Origin: Brevundimonas sp.
GTDB lineage: Bacteria; Pseudomonadota; Alphaproteobacteria; Caulobacterales; Caulobacteraceae
Direction of reading: 5' to 3'
Assembly: GCF_003248455.1 (NCBI RefSeq)
Contig: NZ_QFNM01000006.1
Span: 1-64,000 of the forward strand
DNA: 64,000 nt
Part shown: piece by piece, positions 36,185-44,996 of the stretch
How positions within the stretch are numbered: the stretch's first letter is position 1
Layout of the letters: every line of letters begins with the position of its first letter
Notes under the pieces: model-generated
Told to the model about the DNA's origin: nothing
What the model saw: the letters and a program-made list of their open reading frames with translations, nothing else
The model's database searches: none
Translations under genes and position numbers: made by a program

Positions 36185-37759
36185 ATGAGCACCATGAACA
36201 CCGTCGGCCGCCCGACCGCCCCGAACGCCGTCGATCACGACTACAAGCACCCGACCCTGACCGGCGGCCGCGGCCTGCTGCAGAACGAAGCCCTGATCTT
36301 CGAAGGCGAAGGCTGGGGCAAGACCGGCGTCGACCTGCCGGAACCCAAGACCGACGGCTCCGACCTGGGCGACCTGGTCCGCACGGACCCGATCGGCCTG
36401 CCCGGCCTGTCGGAGCCCGAGGCCATGCGCCACTATGTGCGGCTGAGCCAGAAGAACCACGCCATCGACCTGGCCATCTATCCGCTGGGCTCGTGCACGA
36501 TGAAGCACAACCCGCGTCTGAACGAGAAGATGGCCCGCCTGCCCGGCTTCTCGGACATCCACCCGCTTCAGCCGCAATCGACGGTCCAGGGCGCGCTGGA
36601 GCTGATGGACACCCTGGCCCACTGGCTGAAGACCCTGACGGGCATGCCCGCCGTGGCGCTTTCCCCGAAAGCGGGCGCCCACGGCGAACTGTGCGGCCTG
36701 ATGGCCATCCGCGCCGCGCACGAGGCCTCGGGCCAGCATGGGAAGCGCCGCAAGGTTCTGGTGCCCACCAGCGCCCACGGCACCAACCCGGCCACCGCCG
36801 CCTTCGTCGGCTATTCGGTGGTCGAGGTCGCCCAGACCGAGGACGGCCGCGTGGACGTCGCCGATCTGGCCGCCAAGCTGGGAGACGACGTCGCCGCCAT
36901 CATGGTGACGAACCCCAACACCTGCGGCCTGTTCGAGCGCGACATCCTGGAGATCAGCCGCCTGACGCACGAGGCGGGCGCCTATTTCTACTGCGACGGG
37001 GCCAATTTCAACGCCATCGTCGGCCGGGTGCGCCCCGGCGACCTGGGCGTCGACGCGATGCACATCAACCTGCACAAGACCTTCTCGACGCCCCACGGCG
37101 GCGGCGGGCCGGGCGCGGGTCCGGTGGTGCTGTCGCAAGCCCTGGCCCCCTTCGCCCCCGCCCCCTGGGTCGTGCATGACGACGGCGGCTATCGCCTGGT
37201 CGAGCGCGAGGAAGACGAGGCCGAGCAAGCCTTCGGCCGCCTGTGCGCTTTCCAGGGCCAGATGGGCATGTATGTGCGCGCCCTGTCCTACATGATGTCG
37301 CACGGCGCCGACGGCCTGCGCCAGGTGGCCGAGGATGCGGTGCTGAACGCCAACTACATCAAGGCCCGCCTGTCGGACCTGATGAGCCCGGCCTTCCCCG
37401 ACGGCCCGTGCATGCACGAGGCCCTGTTCGACGACGAATGGCTGAAAGGCACGGACATCACCACGCTGGACTTCGCCAAGGCGATGATCGACGAGGGCTT
37501 CCACCCCATGACCATGTATTTCCCGCTGGTCGTCCACGGCGCCATGCTGATCGAGCCGACGGAGACGGAGTCCAAGGCCGAACTGGACCGCTTCATCGAG
37601 GCGATGCGGGCCCTGGCCGGGGCCGCCAAGGCCGGCGACGTGGACCGCTTCAAGGGCGCCCCCTTCCACGCCCCGCTGCGCCGCCTGGACGAAACCCGCG
37701 CCGCCCGCCAGCCGGTGCTGCGCTGGTCCGCGCCGAAAGGCTCAAACCAGGCGGCGTAA
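36185..37759 (+). CDS. gcvPB: Glycine dehydrogenase (decarboxylating) subunit 2
   Basis: The PLP-binding half of the split P protein (524 aa). The PLP lysine is K298 in NLHKTFSTPHGGGGPG. YPLGSCTMKHNPR and LVPTSAHGTNPATA are also typical. An ATG three codons further in is possible. The ribosome binding region overlaps the end of the repeat at 36051-36175. It is the last gene of the riboswitch-led gcv cluster. Confidence 0.95.
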   Translation: MSTMNTVGRPTAPNAVDHDYKHPTLTGGRGLLQNEALIFEGEGWGKTGVDLPEPKTDGSDLGDLVRTDPIGLPGLSEPEAMRHYVRLSQKNHAIDLAIYPLGSCTMKHNPRLNEKMARLPGFSDIHPLQPQSTVQGALELMDTLAHWLKTLTGMPAVALSPKAGAHGELCGLMAIRAAHEASGQHGKRRKVLVPTSAHGTNPATAAFVGYSVVEVAQTEDGRVDVADLAAKLGDDVAAIMVTNPNTCGLFERDILEISRLTHEAGAYFYCDGANFNAIVGRVRPGDLGVDAMHINLHKTFSTPHGGGGPGAGPVVLSQALAPFAPAPWVVHDDGGYRLVEREEDEAEQAFGRLCAFQGQMGMYVRALSYMMSHGADGLRQVAEDAVLNANYIKARLSDLMSPAFPDGPCMHEALFDDEWLKGTDITTLDFAKAMIDEGFHPMTMYFPLVVHGAMLIEPTETESKAELDRFIEAMRALAGAAKAGDVDRFKGAPFHAPLRRLDETRAARQPVLRWSAPKGSNQAA

Positions 37760-38012
37760 GCTCGGCTTTCACCCTGCGGAGGCGGGTGAGACCGGCGGCC
37801 GCCCAGGTCGACCGTGGCGGCCGCGCCACAGGCGACAGGCCCAGGCGATACATGACCAAAGCTTCATTCGTCGGACACCGATCCGACATCGATTCCGCGC
37901 GTTAACAGGTTGTGGCAAGGTCGTCACGGTCGCCGTTTCCTTTCCCGACGAGGGATCGCGCGGTCGTGGCGGCCGTTGTCATGACCGCCCTCCCTTCCCA
38001 TCTGGCGCATCC

Positions 38013-38417
38013 GTGACCGCTCTGCCCGTTCCCTTCGTTCCGCCGTCCAAGCCGCGCAGCCGCATGCTGCGCGCGGTGCGGCGCTGGGCGCTGATGACCG
38101 GCGGGCTGCTGGTGGTGCTGCTGGGCGTGCTGATCGCGCCCCTGCCCGGACCGGGCGGCGTCCCCGTCATCGCCGTCGGCCTTATGCTGATCCTGAAAAG
38201 CTCGTTCTGGGCCAAGCGCCAATTCATTCGCGCCCAGCACGCTCGGCCGAAATGGGTCTATCCGTTCCGCCGCCTGATGCGCAGGAAGCCCGAGTTCGCC
38301 CCTGTCTTCTGGCAACAGGCGTTGCGGGCCGAGAAGGTGGTGGTCAAACGCTCCAGCCGACGCCTGTCGCGCGGCCGCAAACAGATGCGGCGCTATTTCC
38401 GCAAGCTGTTCCGCTAG
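38013..38417 (+). CDS. PGPGW-type membrane protein
   Basis: A 134-aa protein with a hydrophobic region WALMTGGLLVVLLGVLIAPL running into PGPGGVPVIAVGLMLIL, the short PGPGW-like motif of small transmembrane proteins of unknown role, and a very basic C-terminal tail (RSSRRLSRGRKQMRRYFRK). The GTG start overlaps the stop of an 11-codon reading frame. The 250 bp upstream show no convincing gene. Confidence 0.72.
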   Translation: MTALPVPFVPPSKPRSRMLRAVRRWALMTGGLLVVLLGVLIAPLPGPGGVPVIAVGLMLILKSSFWAKRQFIRAQHARPKWVYPFRRLMRRKPEFAPVFWQQALRAEKVVVKRSSRRLSRGRKQMRRYFRKLFR

Positions 38418-38549
38418 TTATCGGCCATCTCGCGGTTGCGTTGCTGCAACCGCTAACCACGGCATCGTGAACGCCGCTTCCCGCCGTCAGGCGTATTCTG
38501 CCTGCGCGTTATCAGAGAACCACTCAAGGCGTTGGGAGGCGCTAAGGTC

Positions 38550-39020
38550 ATGATGTCACGCGTACAAAAGGGTCTGGTCGCCGGCGTCGCGGCGACGGCG
38601 GCCGCCTCGTTGCTCGAAATCCCCAATCTGTTCCTGAACTGGTTCGACCCGTTCCAGGGCGTCATCGCCTCGATGATCGGCATGCCCGGCAATCTGGCGG
38701 TGGGATGGGTGATCCATCTGATCAGCGGGATCTTCGTCCTGGGGCCGCTGTTCGCGGTCCTGTGCCCCCGGCTGCCGACCGACACGCCCGAGACCAAGGG
38801 CATCGTCTTCGCGGTGGGCGCTTGGGTCATCATGATGGGGGCTATCGTCATGTTCGGGAACTATCGCACCTTCACCGCAGGCGCGGGCTTCGGCACCTTC
38901 GCCTGGCTGCTGATCACCCATGCGGTGTTCGGCATCGTGCTGGGCAATGTCTACGCCCGGCTGGTGGCCCGCGAGAAGCGGATGGGCGCCTCAGTCATCG
39001 GCGGCGCGCCCGCCCACTGA
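38550..39020 (+). CDS. Membrane protein (DUF6789-like)
   Basis: A 156-aa protein with four transmembrane helices; the first begins GLVAGVAATAAASLLEIPNL and the last is FAWLLITHAVFGIVLGNVYARL. It resembles the DUF6789 family of bacterial membrane proteins, function unknown. ATG at 38550 is used (ATG 38553 is also possible), downstream of GGGAGG. A strong bidirectional terminator follows. Confidence 0.75.
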   Translation: MMSRVQKGLVAGVAATAAASLLEIPNLFLNWFDPFQGVIASMIGMPGNLAVGWVIHLISGIFVLGPLFAVLCPRLPTDTPETKGIVFAVGAWVIMMGAIVMFGNYRTFTAGAGFGTFAWLLITHAVFGIVLGNVYARLVAREKRMGASVIGGAPAH

Positions 39021-39042
39021 GCCGGCGTCCGAATCGACCAGC

Positions 39043-39085
39043 AAAAAGGCCCCCGACGTCGCCGTCGGGGGCCTTTGTGTTTTTG
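39043..39085. terminator. Bidirectional terminator
   Basis: AAAGGCCCCCGACG (39046-39059) pairs with CGTCGGGGGCCTTT (39064-39077) across a 4-nt loop. T-rich tails appear on both strands (GTGTTTTT to the right; TTTTT to the left on the minus strand). It separates the plus-strand membrane protein from the minus-strand atp genes. Confidence 0.92.
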
Positions 39086-39099
39086 ACGCCCGGAAGGGC

Positions 39100-39618
39100 T
39101 CAGTTCAGGCGGTCCCCGATCTGGGCGATGGCGCCGTCCACCAGAGGGTCCTTGGCGCCCGAGGCCAGGCGCGCGGCCAGAATCTGTTCGGCGGACCTGG
39201 CGGCCAGGTCGGCGGCGGCCGCCTTGACCTCGGCCGCGGCCTGGGCCTCGGCCTGGGCGATGCGGTTCTCGGCCATGGTCTGGCGACGCGCCAAGGTCTC
39301 TTCCAGCTTGGCCTTGGTCTCGGTCTCCAGGCGGCGGGCGTCGGCCTCGGCCTGGGCCAGCATGTCGGCGGCCTGGGCCTCGGCCTCGGCCTTCTCCTTG
39401 CGGATCTGGGCCAGCATGGCCTCGGCCTCGGCGCGAAGGCGAGCGGCCTCGTCCAGGTCGGACTGAATCTTGGCGGCCTTGGCGTCCAGGGCGGCGGCGG
39501 CCATCTTGGGCACGCCCGCGACGACCAGAATGCCCAGGAAGATCAGCAGGCCGACGCCGACCCACAGCTCCGGGTTCGACAGGCTGTAGAAATGTTCGAA
39601 TTCGAGGAAGGCGGGCAT
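39100..39618 (-). CDS. atpF: ATP synthase F0 subunit b
   Basis: One of two stator-stalk subunits (172 aa). An N-terminal membrane helix (ELWVGVGLLIFLGILVVAGV) is followed by a long alanine- and charge-rich coiled coil (residues about 40-160). It starts 1 nt after the b' stop. It is the last gene of the F0 operon before the terminator; the F1 genes are elsewhere. Confidence 0.93.
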   Translation of the reverse strand: MPAFLEFEHFYSLSNPELWVGVGLLIFLGILVVAGVPKMAAAALDAKAAKIQSDLDEAARLRAEAEAMLAQIRKEKAEAEAQAADMLAQAEADARRLETETKAKLEETLARRQTMAENRIAQAEAQAAAEVKAAAADLAARSAEQILAARLASGAKDPLVDGAIAQIGDRLN

Positions 39619-39619
39619 G

Positions 39620-40228
39620 TCAGGCGGCTCCCTTGACCGCGGCGATCTCGGCGGGGGTCGCGGCCTTGCCGGTCAGGCGTTCGACCATGGCGGTCGCGGC
39701 TTCTGCGGCGATGGCCGCCACATTGGCCATGGCGGCGTCGCGCGTCTTGCCGATGGCGGTCTCGGCCTCGGCGATGCGGGCGTTGACGACGGCTTCCTCG
39801 GCGGCCTGGCGGGCGTTGGCCTCTTCGGTCACGCGGGCCTTGGCGGCGGCGGCGGTCGCACGGGCGTCGGCGCGGGCCTTGGCGACCTCGGCCTGAGCGG
39901 CGGCGGCCTGGGCGGCGGCCTCGGCCTGGACCTGACGCGCGGCGGCCACGGCGTTGGAAATGGTGTCGGCGCGCTCGTCCATCACCTTGCGCATGCGCGG
40001 GGCGAAGATCTTGGCGACCAGCAGATACAGGACGAAGAACAGGATCAGCAGATAGACGATCTGCCCGAACCAGTGCTGGGCCTCGAACTGCGGCAGACCG
40101 CCCGCTTCGTGCTCGGCGGCGGCGTGGGCCGTGTTCTCGGGCACGTGTCCGGTTTGGACCGCGACAGAGGCGGCGTCTTCCACCGAAAGGACCGGCGGCG
40201 GGGCTGAAGAGTGAGCGGCCATGTTCAT
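39620..40228 (-). CDS. atpG: ATP synthase F0 subunit b'
   Basis: The second stalk subunit, typical of alphaproteobacteria and photosynthetic organisms (202 aa). It has an N-terminal extension, one membrane helix (QIVYLLILFFVLYLLVAKIF) and an Ala-rich coiled coil. ATG 40222 is an alternative start two codons in. Order here is atpI-B-E-b'-b. Confidence 0.93.
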   Translation of the reverse strand: MNMAAHSSAPPPVLSVEDAASVAVQTGHVPENTAHAAAEHEAGGLPQFEAQHWFGQIVYLLILFFVLYLLVAKIFAPRMRKVMDERADTISNAVAAARQVQAEAAAQAAAAQAEVAKARADARATAAAAKARVTEEANARQAAEEAVVNARIAEAETAIGKTRDAAMANVAAIAAEAATAMVERLTGKAATPAEIAAVKGAA

Positions 40229-40297
40229 CCGTCGTGAAAACAGTCGCGGCGGCGCGGACCTTCAGCCCGCGCCGCCGCCGGTAGCAGGTTCAGGCGA

Positions 40298-40522
40298 TCA
40301 GCCCAGCCAGGCCAGGATGCCCAGAACGAAGGCCAGGATGCCCAGGGCTTCGACCAGGGCGGCGCCGACGAACAGGTTGCCGACCTGGCTGGCGGCGGCC
40401 GACGGGTTGCGCAGGGCGCCCGCCAGGAAATTGCCGAAGATGTTGCCCACGCCGATGGCCGAGCCGAGCATGCCCAGGGTGGCCAGGCCGATGCCGAAAT
40501 ACTTGAAGGAGGCGGCGTCCAT
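40298..40522 (-). CDS. atpE: ATP synthase F0 subunit c
   Basis: The proton-carrying ring subunit (74 aa) with two hydrophobic helices; the essential carboxylate is E58 in GAALVEALGI and the polar loop is GALRNPSAA. It lies between atpB and atpG on the minus strand. Confidence 0.96.
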   Translation of the reverse strand: MDAASFKYFGIGLATLGMLGSAIGVGNIFGNFLAGALRNPSAAASQVGNLFVGAALVEALGILAFVLGILAWLG

Positions 40523-40575
40523 GATGAAGTCCTATTCAGTCTTGGTTGGTTGGTTATTCGGACTAGAACCCGGCC

Positions 40576-41367
40576 TTAATGGCCATGTCCCAGGTTGACC
40601 ACATCGTTGAGATAGATGCTGGCCAGAACGGCGAAAACGAAGGCCTGGAGGAAGGCGACCAGGAACTCCAGGGCGGTCAGTCCCACGACCATGCCCAGCG
40701 ACAGGCCCGCGACCGGCAGGCCCAGAAGGCCCAGCCCCCCGGCGGCGGCCAGGCCGCCCATCGACACGACGAAGCCGGCGAAGATCTTCAGCGCGATGTG
40801 GCCGCCCAGCATGTTGCCGAACAGACGCAGCGCCAGGGTGACGGGACGCAGCAGGAAGGACAGGAACTCGATCAGGCCCACGACCGGGCGGATCGCCAGC
40901 GGCGCGCTGGTCGGCCAGAACAGCAGGAAGAAGCCCAGGCCGTGTTTGGCGAAGCCGATGCCGATGACCAGCAGGATGGTGATCAGGGCGAAGGTTCCGG
41001 TGACGGCCAGTTGCGAGGTGGCCGTGAAGGTCAGGAACAGGCCCAGGATGTTCATGCCCAGCACCAGCAGGAAGATGGTCAGGACGAACGGGAAATATTT
41101 GCGGCCCTCGTGGCCGATGATCGACCCGGTCACGCCGTCGATCAGGTCGAACATCTGTTCGCCCGCCGCCTGGACGCGGCCGGGCACGATCTTGGCGTTC
41201 GACGTCACCAGGGTCAGCAGAGCCACGACCACCACGAAGACGATGGTCATCGCCAGGTGCGAATTGGTGAAGGCCAGGCTGGTCTCGCCGACGATCGGCA
41301 GGTTGACCGTGCCGAAATCAAGCCCTTCCAGGGGCGTGACCTTGAACTGATGAATCGGATCGGCCAT
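40576..41367 (-). CDS. atpB: ATP synthase F0 subunit a
   Basis: The proton-channel subunit of F0 (263 aa, multiple helices). The essential arginine is in the LALRLFGNMLGGHIALK helix. The ATG giving MADPIHQFKVTPLEG is used; the longer open frame upstream overlaps atpI and is not conserved. It starts 5 bp after the atpI stop. Confidence 0.95.
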   Translation of the reverse strand: MADPIHQFKVTPLEGLDFGTVNLPIVGETSLAFTNSHLAMTIVFVVVVALLTLVTSNAKIVPGRVQAAGEQMFDLIDGVTGSIIGHEGRKYFPFVLTIFLLVLGMNILGLFLTFTATSQLAVTGTFALITILLVIGIGFAKHGLGFFLLFWPTSAPLAIRPVVGLIEFLSFLLRPVTLALRLFGNMLGGHIALKIFAGFVVSMGGLAAAGGLGLLGLPVAGLSLGMVVGLTALEFLVAFLQAFVFAVLASIYLNDVVNLGHGH

Positions 41368-41372
41368 GGGCC

Positions 41373-41741
41373 TTATCGGTCCTCGTCTTCGTCGGCGTCG
41401 TCGAAGGGAACGGACTTCGCCACGCCCCCCGCCGCCTTCGCCTGCGCCATCAGCCGGTTGGCCGTGCGGCGCGCCATGTAAATCGACAGGGCGAAGCCCA
41501 GAAGGACCCCGCCGATGATGCCCCACGGGGTGATTCCGAGGAATCGGTCCGCGAGAAAGCCCAGCGCCAAGCCCACCAGCACCCCGCCGACCAGGTCGGC
41601 GATGATCTTGTAGGCCTCACCCGTCACCTTTTGGGCGGCCAGGTGAGACGACTCCTGCTGAGCATGGCGCGCCTCAAGAGAGGATGCGCTTTCGTTGAGG
41701 CGTTTGATCGCCTCTTCGCGCGATTCCGTCATTGGGGACAT
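41373..41741 (-). CDS. atpI: ATP synthase accessory protein AtpI/AtpZ family
   Basis: A 122-aa protein with two transmembrane helices (YKIIADLVGGVLVGLALGFL and PWGIIGGVLLGFALSIYM) heading the F0 operon; AtpI helps c-ring assembly and ion handling. ATG 41732 is an alternative start three codons in. Confidence 0.88.
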   Translation of the reverse strand: MSPMTESREEAIKRLNESASSLEARHAQQESSHLAAQKVTGEAYKIIADLVGGVLVGLALGFLADRFLGITPWGIIGGVLLGFALSIYMARRTANRLMAQAKAAGGVAKSVPFDDADEDEDR

Positions 41742-41794
41742 GCCTGAACTGCTCGGCCCCGATCGACGTTCGAACGGGTCTGAATTCGGCGCGG

Positions 41795-41823
41795 AAACTA
41801 ATCGTGAGCGGCCAGGAGGTCAA
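41795..41823 (-). promoter_or_regulatory. Likely promoter of the atpIBEGF operon
   Basis: On the minus strand, TTGACC (41818-41823) and TAGTTT (41795-41800), 17 bp apart, stand about 55 bp upstream of atpI. Confidence 0.45.
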
Positions 41824-41979
41824 GGCGTCGTGATCGCGGCTTAAGTGATTGCTCGTGCTGACTTTTTATCAGCCAAGGTCAAGCCGTGACGATGCGCCGC
41901 TGTCGCGGGCGGCGGAATCTCGCTCAATGCCCGTCGCCTTCCGATGGCGATGGGCGACGCAAACCACTAGGTTGCGGCC

Positions 41980-42951
41980 ATGAACGCCCACGTCCCGCCG
42001 CCCGCCGCCCCGCTTCGATCGATCTCGGTCCGCCTGGCGACGCCGCGCGGCTTCTGCGCCGGTGTGGACCGGGCCATTCAGATCGTGGAGCGCGCCATCG
42101 AGAAGTACGGCGCGCCGGTCTATGTGCGCCACGAGATCGTCCACAATCGCCATGTGGTCGAGCGGCTGAAGGCCATGGGCGCGGTTTTCGTCAAGGAACT
42201 GGACGAATGCCCGGACGACCGGCCGGTCGTATTCTCGGCCCACGGCGTGCCCAAGTCGGTCCCCGCCAGCGCCCGCGCGCGCGAACTGCTGTTCCTGGAC
42301 GCCACCTGCCCGCTGGTGTCCAAGGTCCATGTCGAGGCCGAGCGTCATCATGCGGCCGGTCGCCACATCGTCCTGATCGGCCATGCGGGCCACCCGGAGG
42401 TGATCGGCACCATGGGCCAGCTGCCGCCCGGCGCCATCACCCTGGTCGAGACCGAGGAGGACGCGGAACGATTCCAGAGGCCCGGCGACGCCCCCCTGGC
42501 CTACGCCACCCAGACCACCCTGTCGGTGGACGACACCGCCGGCATATTGAAGGTGCTGAAGCGCCGCTTCCCCGAACTGCCCGATCCGCACAAGGAAGAC
42601 ATCTGCTACGCCACCACCAACCGCCAGGATGCGGTCAAGGCGCTGGGCGAAGGGTGTCAGCTGGTGCTGGTGGTCGGATCGAAGAATTCGTCCAACTCGG
42701 CCCGGCTGGTCGAGGTGGCGATGCGGGCCGGGGCGCGCGCCGCCTATCTGGTCGACGACGCCTCCCAGGTGGACTGGGCCTGGTTCGACGGGGTGGATAC
42801 GGTCGGCGTCACCGCCGGGGCCTCGGCGCCCGAGCCCCTGATCGCGGCCCTGGTCGACGCCATCGCGGCCCGGTTCGACGCCACGGTGTCCGAGGATGCG
42901 GGCGCCCAAGAAACCGTCACCTTCAAGCTTCCGCGCCTGCTGACGGCCTGA
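41980..42951 (+). CDS. ispH: 4-hydroxy-3-methylbut-2-enyl diphosphate reductase
   Basis: The last enzyme of the MEP isoprenoid pathway, an iron-sulphur protein making IPP and DMAPP (323 aa). Cluster cysteines are C26 (GFCAGVDRA), C110 (DATCPLVSK) and C209 (ICYATTNRQ); the ATTNRQ, SSNSARLVE and TAGASAPE motifs are present. It is divergent from atpI across about 240 bp. Confidence 0.97.
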   Translation: MNAHVPPPAAPLRSISVRLATPRGFCAGVDRAIQIVERAIEKYGAPVYVRHEIVHNRHVVERLKAMGAVFVKELDECPDDRPVVFSAHGVPKSVPASARARELLFLDATCPLVSKVHVEAERHHAAGRHIVLIGHAGHPEVIGTMGQLPPGAITLVETEEDAERFQRPGDAPLAYATQTTLSVDDTAGILKVLKRRFPELPDPHKEDICYATTNRQDAVKALGEGCQLVLVVGSKNSSNSARLVEVAMRAGARAAYLVDDASQVDWAWFDGVDTVGVTAGASAPEPLIAALVDAIAARFDATVSEDAGAQETVTFKLPRLLTA

Positions 42952-42993
42952 GGCGGCGAGGCGCATCATGAGTCGACAGAACGAGGTTTCCCC

Positions 42994-43233
42994 ATGAAAA
43001 CGCCTGTCCTGGCCGCATTGCCGCTGCTGGCCGTCGCCGCCTGCGCCAGTGAGACGCCCGAGCCGCGCCCCATCGGCATGCCCAATCCGGCGTCCAAATA
43101 CTGCATCGACATCGGCGGGCGCAGCGAGAGTCGCACGGCGGCGGACGGCGGCCAGTTCAGGGTCTGCATCCTGCCCGACGGCCGCACTGTGGAGGAATGG
43201 GACCTGTTCAGAAGCGCCCATCCCCGCCCCTGA
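42994..43233 (+). CDS. DUF333 lipoprotein
   Basis: A 79-aa predicted lipoprotein: short signal peptide ending AVAACAS (lipobox), then NPASKYCIDIGGRSESRTAADGG and CILPDGRTVEEWDLF, the DUF333 signature with its paired cysteines. Its function is unknown. It follows ispH by about 40 bp. Confidence 0.85.
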   Translation: MKTPVLAALPLLAVAACASETPEPRPIGMPNPASKYCIDIGGRSESRTAADGGQFRVCILPDGRTVEEWDLFRSAHPRP

Positions 43234-43304
43234 GGGCGCGCAACGCCTCCAGGCGACAGGCTTGGCTTGCAGGCCGATGAAGACGACGTGAAAGCGAGGC
43301 GGCG

Positions 43305-43976
43305 TCAGCGATCCTCGGCCACGAAATCCTGGGCGAATTCGGGCGCATCCTCTTCGATCGGCAGGCCTCCGTCCTCGTCGTCGGCCTCCAGGGCGCGGCT
43401 GGGGTCCGGCGTCTCGAACCCGACGGGAAGCGAAAGGTCCAGAAGGCCCGCCGCCTTCATTTCCTGAACGCCGGGCAGATCATGAAGGGTCGCCAGGCCG
43501 AAATACTCCAGGAACCGATCCGTGGTCGCATAGGTCACGGGCCGTCCCGGCGTCCGCCTGCGCCCCCTCAACCGCACGAACCCCATCTCCAGCAGCAGGT
43601 CCAGCGTGCCCTTGGAGATGCTGACGCCGCGCACGCTCTCGATCTCGGCGCGGGTCACGGGCTGGTGGTAGGCGATGATGGCCAGGGTCTCCAGCGCGGC
43701 CTTGGACAGGCGGCGAGGCTCCTCGCGCTCCTGCGTCATCATGAAGGCCAGGTCCGGCGCCGTGCGGAAGCGCCAGCGGTCGGCGACGCATTCCAGCTCC
43801 ACCCCCCGACCCTCGTAGCGGGCGCGCAGCCCCGCGATGGCGCGCGCGACATTGCAATTTTCGGGCAGGCGAGCGGCGATCTCGGCGGCCGTCAGCGGCC
43901 CGGCGGCGGCGAACAGCAGGGCCTCCACCCGCCGCTCGATCTCGGCCTCGTCGGGTTGGAAGGCCAGGTCAGACAT
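43305..43976 (-). CDS. scpB: Segregation and condensation protein B
   Basis: Binds ScpA and SMC to make the condensin complex for chromosome segregation (223 aa). Two winged-helix domains are indicated: EALLFAAAGPLTAAEIAARL, and LETLAIIAYHQPVTRAEIE with GVSISKGTLDLLLEMGFV. The ATG is right after a GAGAGGGGG run. A family A repeat separates it from scpA, which normally overlaps or abuts it. Confidence 0.93.
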   Translation of the reverse strand: MSDLAFQPDEAEIERRVEALLFAAAGPLTAAEIAARLPENCNVARAIAGLRARYEGRGVELECVADRWRFRTAPDLAFMMTQEREEPRRLSKAALETLAIIAYHQPVTRAEIESVRGVSISKGTLDLLLEMGFVRLRGRRRTPGRPVTYATTDRFLEYFGLATLHDLPGVQEMKAAGLLDLSLPVGFETPDPSRALEADDEDGGLPIEEDAPEFAQDFVAEDR

Positions 43977-43989
43977 CCCCCTCTCCCTC

Positions 43990-44099
43990 ACCGTCATCCT
44001 CGCCCTTGTGGCGAGGATCCAGACTCACGGTATTTGCGTGCGCGCAACCATGCTCGACACCGGGAGTCTGGATCCTAGGGACAAGCCCTAGGATGACGG
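43990..44099. repeat. Family A palindromic repeat pair
   Basis: Left hairpin ATCCTCGCCcttgtGGCGAGGAT, right hairpin ATCCTAGGGacaagCCCTAGGAT, inside GTCAT...ATGAC ends. The two stems have different bases but both pair fully. It lies between scpA and scpB. Confidence 0.88.
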
Positions 44100-44126
44100 A
44101 TTCAGGGTGACTGAAAGGAGCGGCCA

Positions 44127-44948
44127 TCACGGCGTCAACTCCAGCGGCTGGCCCGGTCCGCGGCGTTTCAGATAAAGGTCCGCGAACGCCTGCGCCTGTC
44201 GGATGTCCATCGCCCCCTCCTTCACCAGTTCCAGACTGGCTGACAGGGTCGAGGCGGTAAAGCTCGCCTGGCTGGGTCCGTCCTGGTCCTCGCGGCGGGG
44301 CGCAACCTTGTCCAGCGGGGTCCAGTCGGCCAGTTTCGGCATGATCTCGCGCAGCCAGTCGCGCGCGGCCTCCAGTGGAAAGGCCTCGACCCGCTGGCCG
44401 GGGGCGTAGCGCCTGGCCTCCTCGCGCCGCCGCTGCACCACATAGGCGCTCATCAGTTCGTACAGGCTGGCCTCGATCCGGTCGGAGGGCGTGATCACGG
44501 TCGCCTCGGGGTCGCCGCGCGTGAAGACGTCGCGTTTCAGCTGGGGCCGGGCCATCAGCTGTTCGGCGGCGTTGCGCATCGCCTCCAGCTTCTGCAGGCG
44601 AAAGGCCAGGGCGGCGGCCATTTCTTCGGCGGGCGGTTCCTCGGCCTTGCCCTTGTCGGTGCGCGGCAGCAGCAGGCGCGACTTCAGATAGGCCAGCCAC
44701 GACGCCATCACCAGATAATCGGCCGCCAGGGCGAAGTTGCGCCGCCGCGCCTCGTGCACGAAGGCCAGATACTGTTCCGCCAGATGGGTGATCGACAGTT
44801 TCAGCAGATCGACCTTCTGGTTCCGCGCCAGGGCCAGAAGGACGTGCAGCGGCCCTTCATAGCCGTCCAGATCGACGACGAAGGCCTCGCGCTCCTCGAC
44901 CGCATCGACCGCGTCGAAGTCCAGAGTGGGCTGGAAGGCTTCAGACAT
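44127..44948 (-). CDS. scpA: Segregation and condensation protein A
   Basis: The kleisin subunit of the SMC-ScpAB condensin (273 aa). FVVDLDGYEGPLHVLLALAR and VDLLKLSITHLAEQYL are the N-terminal kleisin motif, with SRLLLPR further on and a C-terminal winged-helix region. It follows nagZ by about 50 bp on the minus strand. Confidence 0.93.
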   Translation of the reverse strand: MSEAFQPTLDFDAVDAVEEREAFVVDLDGYEGPLHVLLALARNQKVDLLKLSITHLAEQYLAFVHEARRRNFALAADYLVMASWLAYLKSRLLLPRTDKGKAEEPPAEEMAAALAFRLQKLEAMRNAAEQLMARPQLKRDVFTRGDPEATVITPSDRIEASLYELMSAYVVQRRREEARRYAPGQRVEAFPLEAARDWLREIMPKLADWTPLDKVAPRREDQDGPSQASFTASTLSASLELVKEGAMDIRQAQAFADLYLKRRGPGQPLELTP

Positions 44949-44996
44949 TGTCCGGGCCTACCGCGCTTCGCGCTACTTGAGGCCACGACGTGCCGA

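Noticed and set aside
37852..37905. A 17-codon frame between gcvPB and the PGPGW gene
   Set aside because: No ribosome binding site or recognisable peptide; likely chance.
41857..41873. GCTGA...TCAGC inverted repeat upstream of ispH
   Set aside because: A 5-bp stem is too short to call a terminator or operator.
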